Below, one piece after another: positions 18,075 through 28,964 of a stretch of DNA of 64,000 nt. Each line of letters opens with the position of its first letter. Within the stretch, counting starts at the first letter, position 1. The stretch is from NCBI RefSeq assembly GCF_015210005.1, contig NZ_MU158698.1:2463337-2527336 (forward strand), written 5' to 3'. The position numbers and the translations under genes were made by a program. This stretch comes from Sphingobacterium hungaricum. GTDB taxonomy: Bacteria; Bacteroidota; Bacteroidia; Sphingobacteriales; Sphingobacteriaceae. Under the pieces are notes generated by a model. That model made no database searches and was not told the DNA's origin. It was given only the letters and a program-made list of their open reading frames with translations.

Positions 18075-19184
18075 TTAATTATTTGAAAGTTGATTTAATA
18101 ATAAATTTACTCTGTCCAATTGAGCATCGTCATCAGCTGTTTTATAATACAGCGCTAAAGATTTCAATGCATTGATGTCGTAAGGACGTATTTCGTTTGC
18201 CTTTAATAAATAGTTCTGCGCATTGTATTGTGCTTCCTGATTCATAGTATCTTTCAGAAACTGGTCTAATGCCAACAAACCTAATGCCAAATTAGACTCG
18301 TAGTTGTTTGGATCCAGCTGTACAACCTTCTGATAATAGGTTTTCGCTTGAACCAGATTATTCTCAGATTCATTTGCATAACCTGCCAGGTAATTCAGAT
18401 TGATGTTTTCTGGCTCGAATTTGATGGCTTGATCAATTACAGGAACAATTGCATTGTACGATTCATTTGCCGCATACTCTTCAATCAGCTGGAACAAAAT
18501 TGCCTTGTTATTCGGAAACTTTGTGTTGGCCGTTTCAAGTGTAGTCAACGCTTTTTGCTCTTCACCTTGCATTTTATATACGTCGGCTAATTCCAAATGC
18601 TGGCTTGCGGTGCTGTTTCCTCTATTGATAATTTCTGTATAGTATTTGACAGCATCAGCTAGTTTACCAGATTTAACAGCTAATAGAGCGAGATTGTACG
18701 TTACATCCTCACCTTTAATCGCCAATTTATTTACCGATTCAAAATATCCGTAAGAAGCTGCGTAATCTTTCGCTTCTAATGCTTTGTTTGCTTTGTAAAT
18801 AAATGCGGCTGCTAAATTCTGTTTGATGTAAGATACCTCAGCGATGTAGTTCTCTAAATCGCGAGGTTTTAATTTATTTAGCGCATCTCTAGCTATGAAG
18901 ATAGGATCGCGATCCGTTTTAATTTTTCGTGTTGAATCTGCATAAGCCAAAGAACTATAAATCATAGAACGCATGACGATATTTCTTGAGTTTGTACTAT
19001 CCCTTTTGGTTTTGTAGGACTCATCAATAAATTTCTTTGCGTTTTCCAGATTCTTTACATCACCTGTTTGGGAGTACAAAGCAAAACTATTCGAAGCCTC
19101 CTTATAATTGGATTGCGCGCTAGTTTTGTTGCTTATTCCTAAAGCAAGTAGAGTAAAAACAAAAATTAAAAAATGATTATTCAT
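18075..19184 (-). CDS. Exported TPR-repeat protein, overlapping gyrA
   Basis: 369 residues from ATG 19184 ([24 protein letters not shown]), a clear signal peptide. A longer frame upstream is gyrA coding sequence read in another frame. TPR units include [36 protein letters not shown] and [21 protein letters not shown]. The start codon overlaps the gyrA stop as ATGAATAA, eight bases, which favours translational coupling. Paralogue of the following TPR gene in general plan. Function unknown. Confidence 0.85.
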   Translation of the reverse strand: MNNHFLIFVFTLLALGISNKTSAQSNYKEASNSFALYSQTGDVKNLENAKKFIDESYKTKRDSTNSRNIVMRSMIYSSLAYADSTRKIKTDRDPIFIARDALNKLKPRDLENYIAEVSYIKQNLAAAFIYKANKALEAKDYAASYGYFESVNKLAIKGEDVTYNLALLAVKSGKLADAVKYYTEIINRGNSTASQHLELADVYKMQGEEQKALTTLETANTKFPNNKAILFQLIEEYAANESYNAIVPVIDQAIKFEPENINLNYLAGYANESENNLVQAKTYYQKVVQLDPNNYESNLALGLLALDQFLKDTMNQEAQYNAQNYLLKANEIRPYDINALKSLALYYKTADDDAQLDRVNLLLNQLSNN

Positions 19185-21780
19185 CGCTATCGTTGTTTTC
19201 AATTTGATCGGTTGATTCTTCATCAGAGACAGTACCAGTTGATTCTTCATCAGAGACAGTACCAGTTGATTCATCCGTTTCAGAAGTTAATTCTTCTTCA
19301 ATTTCTTCTTCACGATCTACTTTGGTAATGGATGCGATTTCATCATTACCTTTTAAAGTAATCAATCGAACGCCTTGTGTTGCTCTACCCATTACACGCA
19401 AAGTATCAACTCCAATACGGATAACAATTCCAGATTTATTAATAATCATTAAATCATCTGCATCTGTTACGTCTTTGATGGCAACTAATTCACCTGTTTT
19501 ATCGGTTACGTTGATTGTTTTAACCCCTTTACCACCTCTGTTGGTTACACGGTAATCTTCAATGTCCGTCCGTTTTCCGTAGCCTTTTTCTGAAACTACA
19601 AGGATAGTTGCATCAGTACTGTTTACACTAATCATGCCAACAACTTCATCTTTTTCGTGCGCTAATGTGATACCACGTACCCCAGTAGCCGTTCTGCCCA
19701 TTGGACGAACCTTAGATTCATTGAAACGGATCGCTCTTCCTGAACGTAAAGCAACTACGATTTCACTTTCGCCATTCGTTAAGTTTGCTTCGATCAGCTG
19801 ATCGCCATCATTAATGTTGATTGCATTGATACCATTTGCTCTTGGACGCGAATAAGCTTCTAAAGAAGTTTTCTTAATCGTTCCTTTTTTAGTACACATA
19901 ATGATGAAGTTGTTTTCCAAGTAATCTTGGTCTTTCAAGTTCTTCACCTTAATAAATGCTTTGATTTTTTCGTCTTTGGGAACGTTGATGATGTTCTGCA
20001 ATGCACGTCCGCGGGAAGTACGGCTTCCTTCAGGGATTTCGAATGCGCGCAACCAGAAACAGCGTCCAGCTTCGGTAAACAATAACAAATAGTTATGCGC
20101 GGAAGCAGTAATAATGTGTTCTGTGAAATCTTCGTCGCGTGTGCTAGACCCAATAGAACCTTTGCCACCACGTCCTTGACGGCGGTATTCAGATAATGGT
20201 GTACGTTTTACGTAACTGTTATGGGAGATTGTAATAACGATTTCTTCATCATCAATAAAATCTTCCATGGTCATGTCTTCCGCAGAATGTACAACAACCG
20301 AACGGCGTTCGTCACCATATTTGTCTCTGACTTCGACTAATTCATCTTTGATGATTTTCATCCGAAGACTTTCGTCAGCCAATACTTCTTTTAAATAGTC
20401 AATGGTTTTCATTAACTCAGCGTATTCTTCTTTAATTTTATCACGTTCCAGTCCTGTTAAACGACGAAGCGTCATATCTAGGATTGCACGGGCTTGAATG
20501 TCTGATAAAGAGAAGCGCTCCATTAAGCCTACGCGAGCATCTTCAGGTGTATCCGAACTACGGATTAATTTAATCACCTCATCTAAATGATCTAAAGCAA
20601 TTAAATATCCTTCTAAAATGTGCGCTCTTTTTTCAGCTTCAGCTAATTCATATTTTGTACGACGGATAACAACTTCATGTCTATGTTCCACGAATTCGTG
20701 AATCATATCTTTTAAGTTCATCAACATCGGACGGCCTTTTACCAAGGCAATGTTATTAACAGAGAATGAGGTTTGTAAAGCTGTGTACTTGTATAGATTA
20801 TTTAACACAACATTTGCATTCGCTTCGCGTTTGATATCATAAACGATACGGAAACCGTCACGATCCGATTCATCGCGAATGGCAGAAATACCTTCGATTT
20901 TCTTCTCATTGACTAATTCAGCTGTACGCTCAATCATGTTCGCTTTATTGACCTGATAAGGTATTTCGGTCACGATAATGCATTCACGCCCAGATTTCAA
21001 GGTTTCGATTTCTGCTTTACCGCGCATCACAATTCTTCCGCGACCCGTTTCAAAAGCATCTTTTACACCATTAAAACCATAGATAATACCTCCTGTAGGA
21101 AAATCTGGAGCTTTTACAAATTGCATTAACTCAGAAATCTCGATTTCCCGATTATCAATGTAAGCAATCGTTCCGTTGACAACCTCGGTCAAATTATGTG
21201 GAGCCATATTGGTAGCCATACCTACGGCAATACCAGAAGCACCATTCACTAACAAATTAGGGATACGAGTAGGCAGAACAGTTGGTTCTTGAAGCGAGTC
21301 ATCAAAGTTTAGCTGGAAGTCAACGGTATCTTTGTTGATATCCGATAACATCTCTTCAGCAATCTTTTTTAATCTTGCCTCTGTGTAACGCATTGCTGCT
21401 GGAGGATCTCCATCGACTGAGCCGTAGTTACCCTGCCCGTCGACCATCGGATAACGTAAGCTCCAATCTTGAGCCATACGAACCATCGCGTCGTATACAG
21501 AAGAGTCACCATGTGGGTGATACTTACCTAAAACATCACCGACGATACGTGCGGATTTCTTGTACGCTTTACCAGATGTAACACCTAAATCAAGCATACC
21601 ATATAATACGCGTCTATGTACGGGTTTCAAACCATCTCGAGCATCAGGTAGAGCACGAGAGACAATCACTGACATCGAATAATCGATGTACGCTGATTTC
21701 ATCTGGTCTTCTATATTAATAGGAATAATCCTGTCAAAAGCAGGAACTAAATTGTTTTCATTTTCTGTTTCTTCAGCCAT
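19177..21780 (-). CDS. gyrA: DNA gyrase subunit A
   Basis: 867 residues. Gyrase A breaks and rejoins DNA and, with GyrB, introduces negative supercoils using ATP. The catalytic tyrosine is Tyr132 ([10 protein letters not shown]). The quinolone region [15 protein letters not shown] has Ser93 and Asp97 at the positions of E. coli Ser83 and Asp87, the susceptible-type residues. The GyrA box is present as QGRGGKG at the start of the C-terminal beta-pinwheel. After the pinwheel the protein has an acidic tail ([14 protein letters not shown] and so on) containing a duplicated nine-residue unit encoded by a 27-bp tandem repeat. The stop overlaps the next gene. Confidence 0.97.
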   Translation of the reverse strand: MAEETENENNLVPAFDRIIPINIEDQMKSAYIDYSMSVIVSRALPDARDGLKPVHRRVLYGMLDLGVTSGKAYKKSARIVGDVLGKYHPHGDSSVYDAMVRMAQDWSLRYPMVDGQGNYGSVDGDPPAAMRYTEARLKKIAEEMLSDINKDTVDFQLNFDDSLQEPTVLPTRIPNLLVNGASGIAVGMATNMAPHNLTEVVNGTIAYIDNREIEISELMQFVKAPDFPTGGIIYGFNGVKDAFETGRGRIVMRGKAEIETLKSGRECIIVTEIPYQVNKANMIERTAELVNEKKIEGISAIRDESDRDGFRIVYDIKREANANVVLNNLYKYTALQTSFSVNNIALVKGRPMLMNLKDMIHEFVEHRHEVVIRRTKYELAEAEKRAHILEGYLIALDHLDEVIKLIRSSDTPEDARVGLMERFSLSDIQARAILDMTLRRLTGLERDKIKEEYAELMKTIDYLKEVLADESLRMKIIKDELVEVRDKYGDERRSVVVHSAEDMTMEDFIDDEEIVITISHNSYVKRTPLSEYRRQGRGGKGSIGSSTRDEDFTEHIITASAHNYLLLFTEAGRCFWLRAFEIPEGSRTSRGRALQNIINVPKDEKIKAFIKVKNLKDQDYLENNFIIMCTKKGTIKKTSLEAYSRPRANGINAININDGDQLIEANLTNGESEIVVALRSGRAIRFNESKVRPMGRTATGVRGITLAHEKDEVVGMISVNSTDATILVVSEKGYGKRTDIEDYRVTNRGGKGVKTINVTDKTGELVAIKDVTDADDLMIINKSGIVIRIGVDTLRVMGRATQGVRLITLKGNDEIASITKVDREEEIEEELTSETDESTGTVSDEESTGTVSDEESTDQIENNDSDE
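19214..19267. repeat. 27-bp tandem repeat in the gyrA tail
   Basis: Two exact 27-bp copies (19214-19240 and 19241-19267), with a partial third start, encode the repeated ESTGTVSDE acidic unit at the GyrA C terminus. Because 27 is a multiple of three, copy-number change would keep the frame. Confidence 0.9.
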
Positions 21781-22111
21781 ATTTATTTGGTATCAATCAA
21801 ACTAGCGATTCACGGGTGGGAATTTTCCACACGTCGCATGCGAAGATACGACTTTTTTTACTGTTTGGCGATAATTATGCGTACGAAAATCGATTGTCAA
21901 ACAGCTTGAATCAACGAGAATTATCTTAAAAGTTAAGTGGTTACATGTCTGTGTTTTGTGTAAAATTTTCAGTAATAAGACAGTATAATTACATGATTTA
22001 TAATAAATCTTTGGTTTGGATTAAAATTTTATAAATATTATTTTAACTTTGTGCTTTAAAAAAAACTTAGGTTTTCTTATAAACACAATAAAGGGATTAA
22101 AATCAGTATAA
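21781..22111. other. 331-bp divergent intergenic region between gyrA and serC
   Basis: No gene is visible. It holds the gyrA promoter region on the left (minus-strand TATCTTCG at 21841-21848 is a one-mismatch -7 box) and the serC promoter candidate on the right. The middle is AT-rich without a clear structure. Confidence 0.6.
22015..22051 (+). promoter_or_regulatory. Candidate promoter of serC-serA
   Basis: TTTG at 22015-22018 and TAACTTTG at 22044-22051 match the Bacteroidota -33 and -7 boxes, though the 25-nt spacing is a little long. Transcription would start near 22058, leaving about 54 nt of leader before the serC ATG. Confidence 0.45.
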
Positions 22112-23179
22112 ATGAAACATAATTTTGGTGCAGGGCCGTGTATTTTGCCTAAGGAAGTCTTCCAAGAAGCTTCGCAGGCAGTTTTAGACTTCGATAATAC
22201 CGGTTTATCCATTTTAGAAATTTCGCATCGTTCGAAAGAATTTGAAGCGGTCGTAATCGAAACAGAGCGATTGGTTAGGGAATTATTAAATGTTCCTCAT
22301 GGCTATTCGGTTTTGTTTTTACAAGGAGGAGCAAGTCAGCAATTTGCGATGGTTCCTATGAATATCTTACCAGAAGGAGCGAAGGCAGCTTATTTAGATA
22401 CCGGTGTATGGGCGTCTAAAGCAGCAAAAGAAGCTAAGAAAGTAGGGCAGGTAGAAGTTGTGGCATCGTCAAGCGACCGCAATTACTGCTACGTGCCTAA
22501 AGGCTACGAAATACCTTCTGACGCAGCATATTTTCATTTTACATCAAACAACACGATATACGGTACAGAAGTTTTTGAAACACCTAAAGCGTCTATTCCA
22601 ATCGTTGTGGATATGTCTTCGGATATTTTAAGCAGAAATATCAACGTGGCTGATTACGATTTAATCTATGCGGGCGCTCAAAAAAATATGGGTCCAGCTG
22701 GAGTAACTTTAGTGATCATTAAGGATGATTTGTTTGGGAAATCTGGACGTACTTTACCGACAATTTTCGGATACGAAGCACATGCGAAAGCAGGTTCAAT
22801 GTACAATACGCCCCCAGTATTTTCAATCTACGTATCGATGCTAAACCTACGCTGGTTAAAAGCGAAAGGCGGCATCGCTGTGATCGAACAAGAAAATATT
22901 GTTAAAGCTCGTACATTGTATGATGAGATTGAGCGCAATCCATATTTCAGAGGTACGGCTGATGTGGCGGATCGTTCACGCATGAATGTGACTTTTGTCA
23001 TGGATACACCAGAATTGGAAGCGGAATTTTTAGCTTTAGCAAAAGAGCGCAACTTGATTGGGATTAAAGGTCATCGTTCCGTGGGTGGATTTAGAGCGTC
23101 AATCTATAATGCATTAAGCATTGGCTCAATCAATGCTTTGGTCGATGCGATGCAAGAATTTGAAGAAGGTAAAAAATAA
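22112..23179 (+). CDS. serC: Phosphoserine aminotransferase
   Basis: 355-residue PLP enzyme that converts 3-phosphohydroxypyruvate and glutamate to phosphoserine (and acts on the pyridoxine pathway analogue). It begins KHNFGAGPCILP, then SILEISHRSKEFE, FLQGGASQQFAM, FHFTSNNTIYGTE, and has the PLP lysine in YAGAQKNMGPAG. The C-terminal SVGGFRASIYNALS is typical. Length is that of the family. serA follows after 15 bp, so the two enzymes of serine synthesis are cotranscribed; serB is not next to them. Confidence 0.96.
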   Translation: MKHNFGAGPCILPKEVFQEASQAVLDFDNTGLSILEISHRSKEFEAVVIETERLVRELLNVPHGYSVLFLQGGASQQFAMVPMNILPEGAKAAYLDTGVWASKAAKEAKKVGQVEVVASSSDRNYCYVPKGYEIPSDAAYFHFTSNNTIYGTEVFETPKASIPIVVDMSSDILSRNINVADYDLIYAGAQKNMGPAGVTLVIIKDDLFGKSGRTLPTIFGYEAHAKAGSMYNTPPVFSIYVSMLNLRWLKAKGGIAVIEQENIVKARTLYDEIERNPYFRGTADVADRSRMNVTFVMDTPELEAEFLALAKERNLIGIKGHRSVGGFRASIYNALSIGSINALVDAMQEFEEGKK

Positions 23180-23194
23180 TTTTAGTCTGAATAC

Positions 23195-24142
23195 ATGAGA
23201 ATTTTAGCTAATGACGGAATTGATCCGTTAGGTAAAAAAATATTGGAAGATGCAGGTTTCGAAGTGGACGTGAATCACATTCCACAAGAAGAATTGCCTG
23301 TAAAATTAAATGCTTACGATGCCATTACTGTTCGCAGTGCAACGAAAGTTAGAAAAGATTTAATCGACCTATGTCCAAACTTGAAAGTGATAGGACGAGG
23401 TGGAGTTGGGATGGATAATATCGATGTGGATTATGCACGTTCGAAAGGAATTGCTGTAATCAATACACCGGCAGCATCTTCGTTGTCCGTTGCCGAATTG
23501 GTATTTGCGCATTTGTTAAATGGCGTGCGTTTCGTTTATGATGCGAATCGTAAAATGCCTACAGAAGGCGGAACAAATTTCGCAGCTTTGAAAAAAGCTT
23601 ATGCAAATGGAATCGAACTTCGCGGTAAAACGTTAGGTGTTGTAGGTTTTGGGCGCATCGGAAGAGAAACCGCTAAAATTGGTTTGGGATTGGGAATGAA
23701 TGTTGTGTATTCTGATCTTTTCGAAGGTCCGGAAGCATTGACTTTGAGTCTTTCTCAAGGAGTGACTGTTGATGTGCCAATCAAACAAGTAAAAGTAGAA
23801 GACCTATTGAAGGTTTCTGATTTTATTTCTTTGCATGTTCCGTTTACAGATCGTCCGATTATCGGAGTAGATGAATTCCCAACATTGAAAGATGGCGTTG
23901 CTTTAGTCAATGCTTCTAGAGGTGGCGTAATTGATGAACTGGAATTAGTCAAAGCTTTGGATTCAGGCAAGGTATCCTTTGCAGCATTAGATGTTTTTGA
24001 TAACGAACCTACGCCTCGCGCGGAGATTTTGAGCCACCCTCGCATTTCATTGACGCCTCATATTGGCGCAGCCACAAATGAAGCACAGGAGCGAATCGGT
24101 GCTGAACTAGCAAATTTATTGATCGATGCACTGAAGAAGTAA
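23195..24142 (+). CDS. serA: D-3-phosphoglycerate dehydrogenase, short form
   Basis: 315-residue D-2-hydroxyacid dehydrogenase. It has the substrate-binding [19 protein letters not shown] and [13 protein letters not shown], the NAD motif [13 protein letters not shown], the catalytic Arg in [10 protein letters not shown], the Glu in [10 protein letters not shown] and the His in LTPHIGAAT. It oxidises 3-phosphoglycerate to 3-phosphohydroxypyruvate, the step before SerC. There is no C-terminal ACT domain, so serine feedback through that domain is not expected. A terminator follows. Confidence 0.92.
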   Translation: MRILANDGIDPLGKKILEDAGFEVDVNHIPQEELPVKLNAYDAITVRSATKVRKDLIDLCPNLKVIGRGGVGMDNIDVDYARSKGIAVINTPAASSLSVAELVFAHLLNGVRFVYDANRKMPTEGGTNFAALKKAYANGIELRGKTLGVVGFGRIGRETAKIGLGLGMNVVYSDLFEGPEALTLSLSQGVTVDVPIKQVKVEDLLKVSDFISLHVPFTDRPIIGVDEFPTLKDGVALVNASRGGVIDELELVKALDSGKVSFAALDVFDNEPTPRAEILSHPRISLTPHIGAATNEAQERIGAELANLLIDALKK

Positions 24143-24163
24143 TTCTTCCGCATAACTTATTAT

Positions 24164-24203
24164 GCGGCACAGAAGCTTAAATGCATTTGTGCCGCTTTTT
24201 TTT
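24164..24203 (+). terminator. Terminator of serC-serA
   Basis: Arms GCGGCACA (24164-24171) and TGTGCCGC (24188-24195) enclose a partly paired loop and are followed by eight T residues. Confidence 0.85.
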
Positions 24204-24392
24204 GTTTAAGCATTTCGACATCGAAGGATTTAAGACTGAAATAATTTACAAAAGATAAAAAAACAAACAAGCGGATATAGAAAATGATTTAGCTGACTGA
24301 TCGATAAAGCATCATTTAAATTCATTTAAAGCATAAAATGCGTCGGGATTTTTCTATATTCAAAAACTTTTTAAAAAAGCGTACTAATTAAC

Positions 24393-25706
24393 ATGAAAAT
24401 TTTAAAATTTGGTGGGACATCAGTAGGGAGCGCAGAGCGCATCAAAGCCTTACTGGACATTGTCAATCCTCAGGAAGAACAGATCGTTGTGCTTTCCGCA
24501 GTTTCGGGAACAACGAATGCATTGGTTGAAATCTCTCAGGCATTTCTTTTAGGTAAGAAGGACGAGGCCATTACATTGATTAAGAAGCTTAAAGACTCGT
24601 ATGAGGCATTGCTGCAAGAATTGTTTACCACTGAAGAGGGTTTGAAGAATGGACATCAATTGATCGATTATCATTTTAACCTGATCGCTTCTTTATCCAA
24701 TGAATTATTTACGCCAGTAGAAGAAAAGATTACTTTGGCTCAGGGAGAATTGATATCAACAGCCTTATTTTATTTTCATTTAAAAGAAATCGGGGTCCCT
24801 GCCGTTTTATTGCCTGCACTTGATTTTATGAAAATCGATGAGGACAACGAGCCGATCGTTCCTTATATCGGAGAGAAATTAACAGCAGTATTAAACGAAC
24901 ATCCAGGCAATACGTTATTTATTACGCAAGGATATATCTGCCGAAATTCTTTTGGCGAAATCGATAACCTTCGCCGAGGCGGATCGGACTACACAGCTTC
25001 GCTGATTGGTTCTGCTATTCAGGCTGAAGAAATCCAGATATGGACGGATATCGACGGAATGCACAACAATGATCCTCGCGTTGTGAAAAACACAACGCCT
25101 ATTGCTCATTTGAGTTTCGACGAAGCTGCAGAGCTTGCCTATTTCGGCGCTAAGATTTTGCATCCACAAAGTGTATTTCCAGCGCAAAAATACAATGTGC
25201 CTGTACGTTTGTTGAATACAATGGATCCTCAGGCTGCAGGAACTTTAATCAGCGAAAATGGTGGACAAAAGGGAGCTATTCGCGCGATAGCTGCAAAAGA
25301 TGGCATTACGGCAATCCATATTCACTCGACACGCATGTTGTTGGCGTATGGTTTCTTGCGTAGGGTGTTCGAGATTTTCGAACGCTATAAAACGCCGATC
25401 GATATGATTACGACTTCTGAAGTTGCGATATCCCTGACGATTGACGATACCCGTAACCTGGAAGATATTATTAAGGAGGTCAATGATTTCGGTAAAGTAA
25501 GCGTTGATCAAGATCAGACTATTGTTTGTGTAGTCGGTGATTTTGGAGCAAATACTCACGGCTATGCTGCTCGCGTACTAGATGCTGTAAAACATTTGCC
25601 AGTACGCATGATATCGTATGGCGGATCGGATTATAACGTTTCTTTATTGTTGGATACTGAACATAAAGTAGAAGCTTTGCGCTCACTACATAACCGTTTG
25701 TTTTAA
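24393..25706 (+). CDS. lysC: Aspartate kinase
   Basis: 437 residues. It starts with the kinase motif KFGGTSVGSAERI, followed by VVLSAVSGTTNALVEI, FITQGYI and GRGGSDYTASLIG-like LRRGGSDYTASLIG, with the substrate loop IWTDIDGMHNNDPR. The last third has two ACT repeats, HIHSTRMLLAYGFLRRVFEIFERYKTPIDMITTSEVAISL and IVCVVGDFGANTHGYAARVLDAVKHLPVRMISYGGSDYNVSLL, the likely lysine/threonine sensor. It makes aspartyl phosphate, first step to lysine, threonine and methionine. It is followed after 12 bp by lysA. Monofunctional; no homoserine dehydrogenase fused. Confidence 0.93.
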   Translation: MKILKFGGTSVGSAERIKALLDIVNPQEEQIVVLSAVSGTTNALVEISQAFLLGKKDEAITLIKKLKDSYEALLQELFTTEEGLKNGHQLIDYHFNLIASLSNELFTPVEEKITLAQGELISTALFYFHLKEIGVPAVLLPALDFMKIDEDNEPIVPYIGEKLTAVLNEHPGNTLFITQGYICRNSFGEIDNLRRGGSDYTASLIGSAIQAEEIQIWTDIDGMHNNDPRVVKNTTPIAHLSFDEAAELAYFGAKILHPQSVFPAQKYNVPVRLLNTMDPQAAGTLISENGGQKGAIRAIAAKDGITAIHIHSTRMLLAYGFLRRVFEIFERYKTPIDMITTSEVAISLTIDDTRNLEDIIKEVNDFGKVSVDQDQTIVCVVGDFGANTHGYAARVLDAVKHLPVRMISYGGSDYNVSLLLDTEHKVEALRSLHNRLF

Positions 25707-25718
25707 GAAAAGATTTAG

Positions 25719-26873
25719 ATGACATTAACAAAAGAAGAAGTAGAACAGCTAGCGCAACTGGGCACACCAGCATACTATTATGATCTACCCTTATTAGAAC
25801 AAACTTTAGATGCTGCAAAAACTGCAGCAGAAAAACGTAATTTCCACGTTCATTATGCTTTGAAGGCTAATTTTAATGAACGATTGCTGTCCTTGATCCA
25901 ATCCAAAGGCTTTGGTGCAGACTGTGTGAGCGGAAATGAAGTACAAAAATCGATTGACTTGGGCTTTGCGCCCGATAAAATTACATTTGCAGGCGTAGGA
26001 AAAGCAGATAAGGAAATATTAACTGCTTTACGTCATGATATTTTCGCATTCAATGTTGAATCGATCGAAGAGTTGGAAGTGATCAATTCATTAGCAGGCG
26101 AAGTCGGCGTGAAAGCCAATGTATCGCTCCGTATCAATCCAAATGTTGATGCGCACACGCATCACTACATTACAACGGGTCTGGACGAAAACAAATTCGG
26201 CGTGCCGAATTCGGAATTGGAAATTGCAGCTTCTATTTTGAGGAAATGTGAAAACCTGACATTGGTCGGATTGCACTTTCATATCGGTTCACAAATCGTC
26301 GACCTAAATGTTTTCAAAAGCCTTTGTGTGAAAGTGAATGAGTGGAAAAATTGGTTTGAAGAACGCGGAACGACGATCAAAGTATTAAATGTTGGCGGAG
26401 GATTAGGCATCGATTACCACAATCCGGATACCAATGCTATTCCCGACTTTGAAGCATACTTCGAAATATTTGATAAATTCTTGGAACGCACTCCTAAACA
26501 AGAAGTGCATTTTGAATTAGGAAGAGCTTTGGTAGCACAATGCGGGACACTGTTAAGTAGAGTACTGTTTACAAAGAGCGGCATTAAGAAAAATTTTCTA
26601 ATTCTCGACGCAGGAATGACTGAATTGATGCGCCCAGCTTTGTATCAAGCTTTTCATAAAATTGAACGTGTGGGGGATGTGGAAGGTGCTGAATCGCTGA
26701 ATTATGATGTTGTCGGCCCAATCTGCGAAAGTTCAGATTGTTTCGGCAAAGAAGTATTGCTTCCTAAAAGTAAACGAGGAGACTTAATTGCAATCCGAAG
26801 CGCTGGCGCTTATGGTGAGGTAATGGCTTCGAAATATAACCTCAGAGAAGAAATTAGGTATTTGTATAAGTAA
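25719..26873 (+). CDS. lysA: Diaminopimelate decarboxylase
   Basis: 384-residue fold-III PLP enzyme that converts meso-diaminopimelate to lysine and CO2. The PLP lysine is in HYALKANFN; phosphate-binding and substrate motifs include GLHFHIGSQI, NVGGGLGID, ELGRALVAQCGTLLSRVLFTK, and the active-site PICESSDCF. It closes the aspartate-family pair with lysC, 12 bp upstream, and is followed by a terminator. Confidence 0.95.
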   Translation: MTLTKEEVEQLAQLGTPAYYYDLPLLEQTLDAAKTAAEKRNFHVHYALKANFNERLLSLIQSKGFGADCVSGNEVQKSIDLGFAPDKITFAGVGKADKEILTALRHDIFAFNVESIEELEVINSLAGEVGVKANVSLRINPNVDAHTHHYITTGLDENKFGVPNSELEIAASILRKCENLTLVGLHFHIGSQIVDLNVFKSLCVKVNEWKNWFEERGTTIKVLNVGGGLGIDYHNPDTNAIPDFEAYFEIFDKFLERTPKQEVHFELGRALVAQCGTLLSRVLFTKSGIKKNFLILDAGMTELMRPALYQAFHKIERVGDVEGAESLNYDVVGPICESSDCFGKEVLLPKSKRGDLIAIRSAGAYGEVMASKYNLREEIRYLYK

Positions 26874-26915
26874 AATTAAAAAGTAAAAATTAAAAAAACT
26901 TTGTGATTTTTTAGG

Positions 26916-26953
26916 AAAAGGATATTGGTTTAAGAGCTAATATCCTTTTTTTA
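26916..26953 (+). terminator. Terminator of lysC-lysA
   Basis: An 11-bp stem (26916-26926 with 26939-26949) is followed by a T run. It lies between lysA and the convergent DUF1304 gene. Confidence 0.8.
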
Positions 26954-26994
26954 TGAATGGAATATTTTTAGTAGCGATAAATAATAAAGCTCAA

Positions 26995-27372
26995 CTATCT
27001 CGCCAACAAAACCAACACCAACGCAATAATTGCTGGCAAAGCCTGGGTGAAAAATATTTTCTTTGATGCTGTTATAGCACCATATAAGCCTGCAACAACT
27101 ACACAGCTTAAGAAAAATATTGCCACATTATTTTGCCAAATGGGGTTTTCAATAAAGAAACTCCAAATCAATCCTGCCGAGAGAAAGCCATTGTATAGTC
27201 CCTGATTCGCGGCTAAACCTTTTGTTGGTTTAAAAAGTTCATCAGGTAGCGCACCTTTAAAAGTTTTCTTTCCCAACGTTTCCCAGGCAAACATTTCCAT
27301 ATACAAAATATACAAGTGTTCTACCGCGACGATTCCAGTAAATATTTTAGCAAATAAGGGGAGTAGTTCCAT
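26995..27372 (-). CDS. DUF1304 membrane protein
   Basis: 125 residues with four hydrophobic helices. The family pattern is EHLYILYMEMFAWET near the start, then GLAANQGLYNGFLSAGLIW, then VVAGLYGAITASKKIFFTQALPAIIALVL. It is an inner-membrane protein of unknown function. It is convergent with lysA; the hairpin at 26916 lies between them. Confidence 0.9.
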   Translation of the reverse strand: MELLPLFAKIFTGIVAVEHLYILYMEMFAWETLGKKTFKGALPDELFKPTKGLAANQGLYNGFLSAGLIWSFFIENPIWQNNVAIFFLSCVVVAGLYGAITASKKIFFTQALPAIIALVLVLLAR

Positions 27373-27530
27373 TGATTTTTATTTTGAATACTAAAGATAG
27401 CGTAATTTGTCTTAATAGATGTCCTGAATGTAAAATCTAGTTAAACTATTTATCGAACGTTTTCAATTTTCTTCACAACGTTTATAGATAAATTACATTT
27501 ATAACTTTTATCTTTAAAAGATAAATTATT

Positions 27531-27905
27531 ATGCTAAAATTCACTATAACCTACTTCTTGCTAGCCGTGATTCTATTCGTTATTGAACTGATTATTGCGT
27601 TATACGTCCATGATGATTTTATACGTCCTTATTTCGGCGATTTTTTGGTGGTTATTTTGCTGTATTGCTTTATTAAAAGTTTTTTGAACTTACCAGTTTT
27701 GCCGGTGGCAATTTTTGTTTTATTATTTGCGTATTTTATTGAGTTTTTGCAATCAATCAATTTTATCAACTGGCTGGGGCTTGAAAATTCTGAATGGGCA
27801 AAAATGTTGCTTGGTAATTCTTTCTCGTGGGTTGATATGTTCTGGTACACAGCTGGAATCGCATCTGTGATTTTAGTTGAATATTTGATAAAAAAGAGGA
27901 TTTAA
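27531..27905 (+). CDS. DUF2809 membrane protein
   Basis: 124 residues and about four membrane helices. DUF2809 features are ELIIALYVHDDFIRPYFGDFLVVILLYCFIKSF at the start and AYFIEFLQSINFINWLGLENSEWAKMLLGNSFSWVDMFWYTAG later. The family is widespread in Bacteroidota and has no established function. A short hairpin near 28136-28157 followed by T residues may end it. Confidence 0.85.
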   Translation: MLKFTITYFLLAVILFVIELIIALYVHDDFIRPYFGDFLVVILLYCFIKSFLNLPVLPVAIFVLLFAYFIEFLQSINFINWLGLENSEWAKMLLGNSFSWVDMFWYTAGIASVILVEYLIKKRI

Positions 27906-28205
27906 AGATATTTAATTTTAAGATTTCAGACAATAGATTTGAGATGTGGGAATTTCTATGACGAAAATTTTATTGAAGAGAATTAACTATTATTACATTG
28001 ATGAAACGGAAGAGTTGATTTCTAAGGTTTTAATAACGTGGAGATTCTTCACTTCGTATCAGAATGACAAGTACAATTCATTAATAAGATCTTTCCTCAA
28101 TAACCTATTCTAACTATCCGTAAACCCTTCTAAATTAGCATAGCAATTATTATGCTATATAATTTTTTTACTTTTTACTTTTTACTTTTGAATTTTTACT
28201 TATCA
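27906..28205. other. 300-bp intergenic region with repeat copies
   Basis: No gene is visible. It carries one inverted copy of the gagattcttc...cagaatgacaa repeat at 28041-28070, a weak hairpin (28136-28157) followed by T residues, and a TTTTTACTTTTTAC block at 28166-28200. Confidence 0.6.
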
Positions 28206-28964
28206 TTATCCCAAACTCGCTTTTAATTTCGCTAATAACTCGGAAGCTTTTGTATTCTCTTTGTCGACGTTGAGCTTACGGATTGAAGCCCGTTTACCTT
28301 TGGATTTTTGCTTAATGATTTTCAATAGTTCGGTTGCATATTCATTTTTATAACCGGAAATATCAAAATCCGAACTATGTTGCTTGATCAGAGAGACGGC
28401 CATATCCATTTCACCTTTGGAGATTTTGGCATTTGGAATATTCAGGTCGCTGAAATCTCGGATTTCCTCTTCAAAACGCAATTTATTGAGCAATAACATG
28501 CCTTCATACGGTCTGATAATCGCTAAGTTTTCTGTTGTACGCATTACGAAAGTTCCGAGTCCGACCATCTTAGTTTTTTCAAGCGCTTTGCGCAGCAAAG
28601 AATACGCTTTTTCACCGCCTTTCTGAACTTCGAGGTAATAGGGCGTATCGAAGTAAATGCTGTCAATATCATCTTCTTTGACGAATGTTTGGAGATCAAT
28701 GCTCTTAGTTTTCTCTGGCAAGGCTTCTTCGAAATCAGCATCTTCCAAAACGACATATTTATCTTTCAGCAAGTAACCTTTAACAATATTATCCCACTCG
28801 ACTTCTTTGCCGGTCTTTTCATTGACGCGCTTGAATTTGATATTCGATTGGTCTTTGCGATCCAGCATATCCAAATCCAATTGGCTATTTTGAATCGCGC
28901 TAAATATTTTGATTGGAATATTGACCAACCCAAAGCCAATAGTTCCTGTCCATATTGCTCTCAT
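28206..28964 (-). CDS. ku: Ku protein (non-homologous end joining)
   Basis: 252-residue bacterial Ku. The opening MRAIWTGTIGFGLVNIPIK is the family signature, followed by a Ku core with FKRVNEKTGKEVEWDNIVKGY and the beta-barrel region, and a Lys-rich C-terminal arm ending LAKLKASLG. The homodimeric ring binds broken DNA ends and recruits LigD. No ligD is in this window. Function as end-binding protein is well supported; whether the pathway is complete cannot be judged here. Confidence 0.93.
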   Translation of the reverse strand: MRAIWTGTIGFGLVNIPIKIFSAIQNSQLDLDMLDRKDQSNIKFKRVNEKTGKEVEWDNIVKGYLLKDKYVVLEDADFEEALPEKTKSIDLQTFVKEDDIDSIYFDTPYYLEVQKGGEKAYSLLRKALEKTKMVGLGTFVMRTTENLAIIRPYEGMLLLNKLRFEEEIRDFSDLNIPNAKISKGEMDMAVSLIKQHSSDFDISGYKNEYATELLKIIKQKSKGKRASIRKLNVDKENTKASELLAKLKASLG

